Shown here piece after piece: positions 62,910 through 64,000 of a stretch of DNA of 64,000 nucleotides (position 1 is the stretch's first letter; each line of letters begins with the position of its first letter). Origin of the DNA: Caballeronia telluris (GTDB taxonomy: Bacteria > Pseudomonadota > Gammaproteobacteria > Burkholderiales > Burkholderiaceae); the NCBI RefSeq assembly GCF_001544495.1, contig NZ_FCNZ02000013.1, positions 124,001 to 188,000 on the forward strand, read 5' to 3'. The position numbers and the translations under genes were made by a program. The notes under the pieces are model-generated. The model saw only the letters and a program-made list of their open reading frames with translations. It was not told the origin of the DNA and searched no databases.

Positions 62910-64000
62910 ATGGCCGATTCATCGTTTCGCCTCTTGCGCCGCCGGCGCAGCCCGTCTTCCGAAGCCAGCGAAGCCGCCGCACTGCCGTTCTGGCATTACC
63001 TCGTCGCGGCGGTGCTCGGCGCGGCCAACACGTTTTCCTTTGCGCCGACGCCGCATGGCGGCTGGCTCGAACTCGTCGTCTTCGCGCTCTTCTTCGCGTG
63101 GCTCTCGCGCACGAGCGGCTGGAAAAGCGCCGCGCTCACCGGCTGGGCGTTCGGCTTCGGCAATTTCGTGACGGGCGTGTGGTGGCTCTACGTCAGCATG
63201 CACTTCTACGGCGGCATGGCCGCGCCGCTCGCGGCGGCCGCCGTCGCGCTGTTTTCGCTTTATCTCGCGATCTATCCGGCGGCGGCTGCGGTCGTGTGGT
63301 CGCTCGTGGCCGGTCGCGCTCGATACGACGACACGGAACGCGCCGCCGCCGAGCCGCGCTTCGTTCCGACCTGGCACGGCGCGTTCGCGTTCGCGAGCGC
63401 GTGGGCGCTCGGCGAATGGCTGCGCGGACTCGTCTTCACCGGCTTCCCGTGGCTGTCGAGCGGCTATGCGCAAGTCGACGGACCGCTCGCCGGATATGGC
63501 GCCATCGCGGGCGTGTACGGCGTCGGTTGGGTGCTCGCGCTCGTGGCCGCGCTCGTCGTGCAGACGTTCTACAGCGTGCGACGCCATGAACGGGCTGCGC
63601 GCTTCGCACCGGGCATCGTCGCGGTGACGCTCGTCGTCGCGGGGATGCTGCTCTCGCTCGTCCAGTGGACGACGCCCGCCAACTCGCCGCTCACCGTGCG
63701 CCTCCTGCAAGGCAACGTGAAGCAGGAGATGAAGTTCGAGCAGGAAGGCGTGAACGCATCGCTCGCGCTGTATCGGCGGATGATCACCGAGAAGCCCGCC
63801 GATCTCATCGTCACGCCCGAAACCGCGCTGCCGGTGCTCGCCGTGCAGGTGCCGGAGGACCTCGCGCTCGCGCTGCGCCAGTTCGCGGATACGACAAAAT
63901 CGTCGATCCTGTTCGGCGCCATCGGCGTGACGATCACGCCGGAAGGCCGCGCGAAGGATTTCACCAACAGTCTCTTCGGCATCACGCCCGGCTCGTTCGA
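62910..64000 (+). CDS. lnt: Apolipoprotein N-acyltransferase, N-terminal 363 codons (runs off right edge)
   Basis: 363 residues of a protein usually 510-570 long; the 3' end is outside the window. Six to seven membrane helices are followed by the start of the nitrilase-type domain: VRLLQGNVKQEMKFEQEGV and LIVTPETALPVL, which carries the catalytic Glu. The segment TGFPWLSSGYAQVDGPLAG is an Lnt hallmark. It adds the third acyl chain to outer-membrane lipoproteins at the periplasmic side of the inner membrane. The catalytic Lys and Cys lie beyond the edge. The order corC-lnt matches E. coli. Confidence 0.95.
   Translation, partial: MADSSFRLLRRRRSPSSEASEAAALPFWHYLVAAVLGAANTFSFAPTPHGGWLELVVFALFFAWLSRTSGWKSAALTGWAFGFGNFVTGVWWLYVSMHFYGGMAAPLAAAAVALFSLYLAIYPAAAAVVWSLVAGRARYDDTERAAAEPRFVPTWHGAFAFASAWALGEWLRGLVFTGFPWLSSGYAQVDGPLAGYGAIAGVYGVGWVLALVAALVVQTFYSVRRHERAARFAPGIVAVTLVVAGMLLSLVQWTTPANSPLTVRLLQGNVKQEMKFEQEGVNASLALYRRMITEKPADLIVTPETALPVLAVQVPEDLALALRQFADTTKSSILFGAIGVTITPEGRAKDFTNSLFGITPGSF

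Overview
The window looks like chromosome 1 of a Burkholderia-type betaproteobacterium (Burkholderiaceae; probably Paraburkholderia or Caballeronia). This is inferred from the high GC content with strong GC bias at third codon positions, from protein sequences typical of that group, and from gene neighbourhoods such as pyk-pgk, azlCD/ilvE/waaF, sucCD-terC-pilin-pglL-moaC, recA-recX and miaB-ybeZ-ybeY-corC-lnt. No rRNA, transposase, integrase, phage gene or CRISPR array was seen. There is one tRNA gene (Met, CAU) and one FMN riboswitch.

Layout. 1-8.3 kb: glycolysis (start of pyk, complete pgk), a branched-chain amino-acid exporter (azlCD) divergent from the transaminase ilvE, a small zinc-binding protein, heptosyltransferase waaF and three accessory enzymes or hypotheticals. 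8.3-17.6 kb: an M48 periplasmic protease, moaC, a PglL-type O-oligosaccharyltransferase next to a type IV pilin, terC, sucCD and a DUF2889 protein. 17.8-24.5 kb: recX and recA (LexA box in the recA promoter), an OmpR-type two-component pair and an MHS-family transporter. 24.5-24.7 kb: tRNA-Met with promoter and terminator.

24.7-34.6 kb is a catabolic segment. catA-benABCD plus a RidA-like gene run rightward; catR, catB, catC and a collapsed benE remnant run leftward. Benzoate would be oxidised by BenABC to the cis-dihydrodiol, by BenD to catechol, and by CatA/CatB/CatC to 3-oxoadipate enol-lactone. The dedicated benzoate symporter gene benE is reduced to a 95-codon N-terminus/C-terminus fusion. 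ATAC-N7-GTAT-type operators are visible in front of catB and in the catR-catA gap.

34.6-64 kb: FKBP isomerase, persulfide-dioxygenase-like MBL protein, a GntR regulator divergent from dgoD, copD, a pair of multihaem cytochromes c, hlyIII, rhlE, a ferritin-like protein with a structured leader, gamma-glutamyltransferase, the glycerol-3-phosphate regulon (glpR, glpD, glpK), FMN-riboswitch-controlled ribB, a HAD phosphatase, a VOC/MFS pair divergent from a LysR regulator, and the miaB-ybeZ-ybeY-chaC-corC-lnt block, with lnt running off the right edge.

I found no wholly new multi-gene system. The points most worth following up are the benE collapse inside an otherwise intact ben/cat cluster, the RidA-like ben-operon gene without the usual catalytic arginine, the pilin/PglL pair, a probable ATT start codon in the GntR regulator, the large extension on RecX, and several structured leaders that no annotated element explains.
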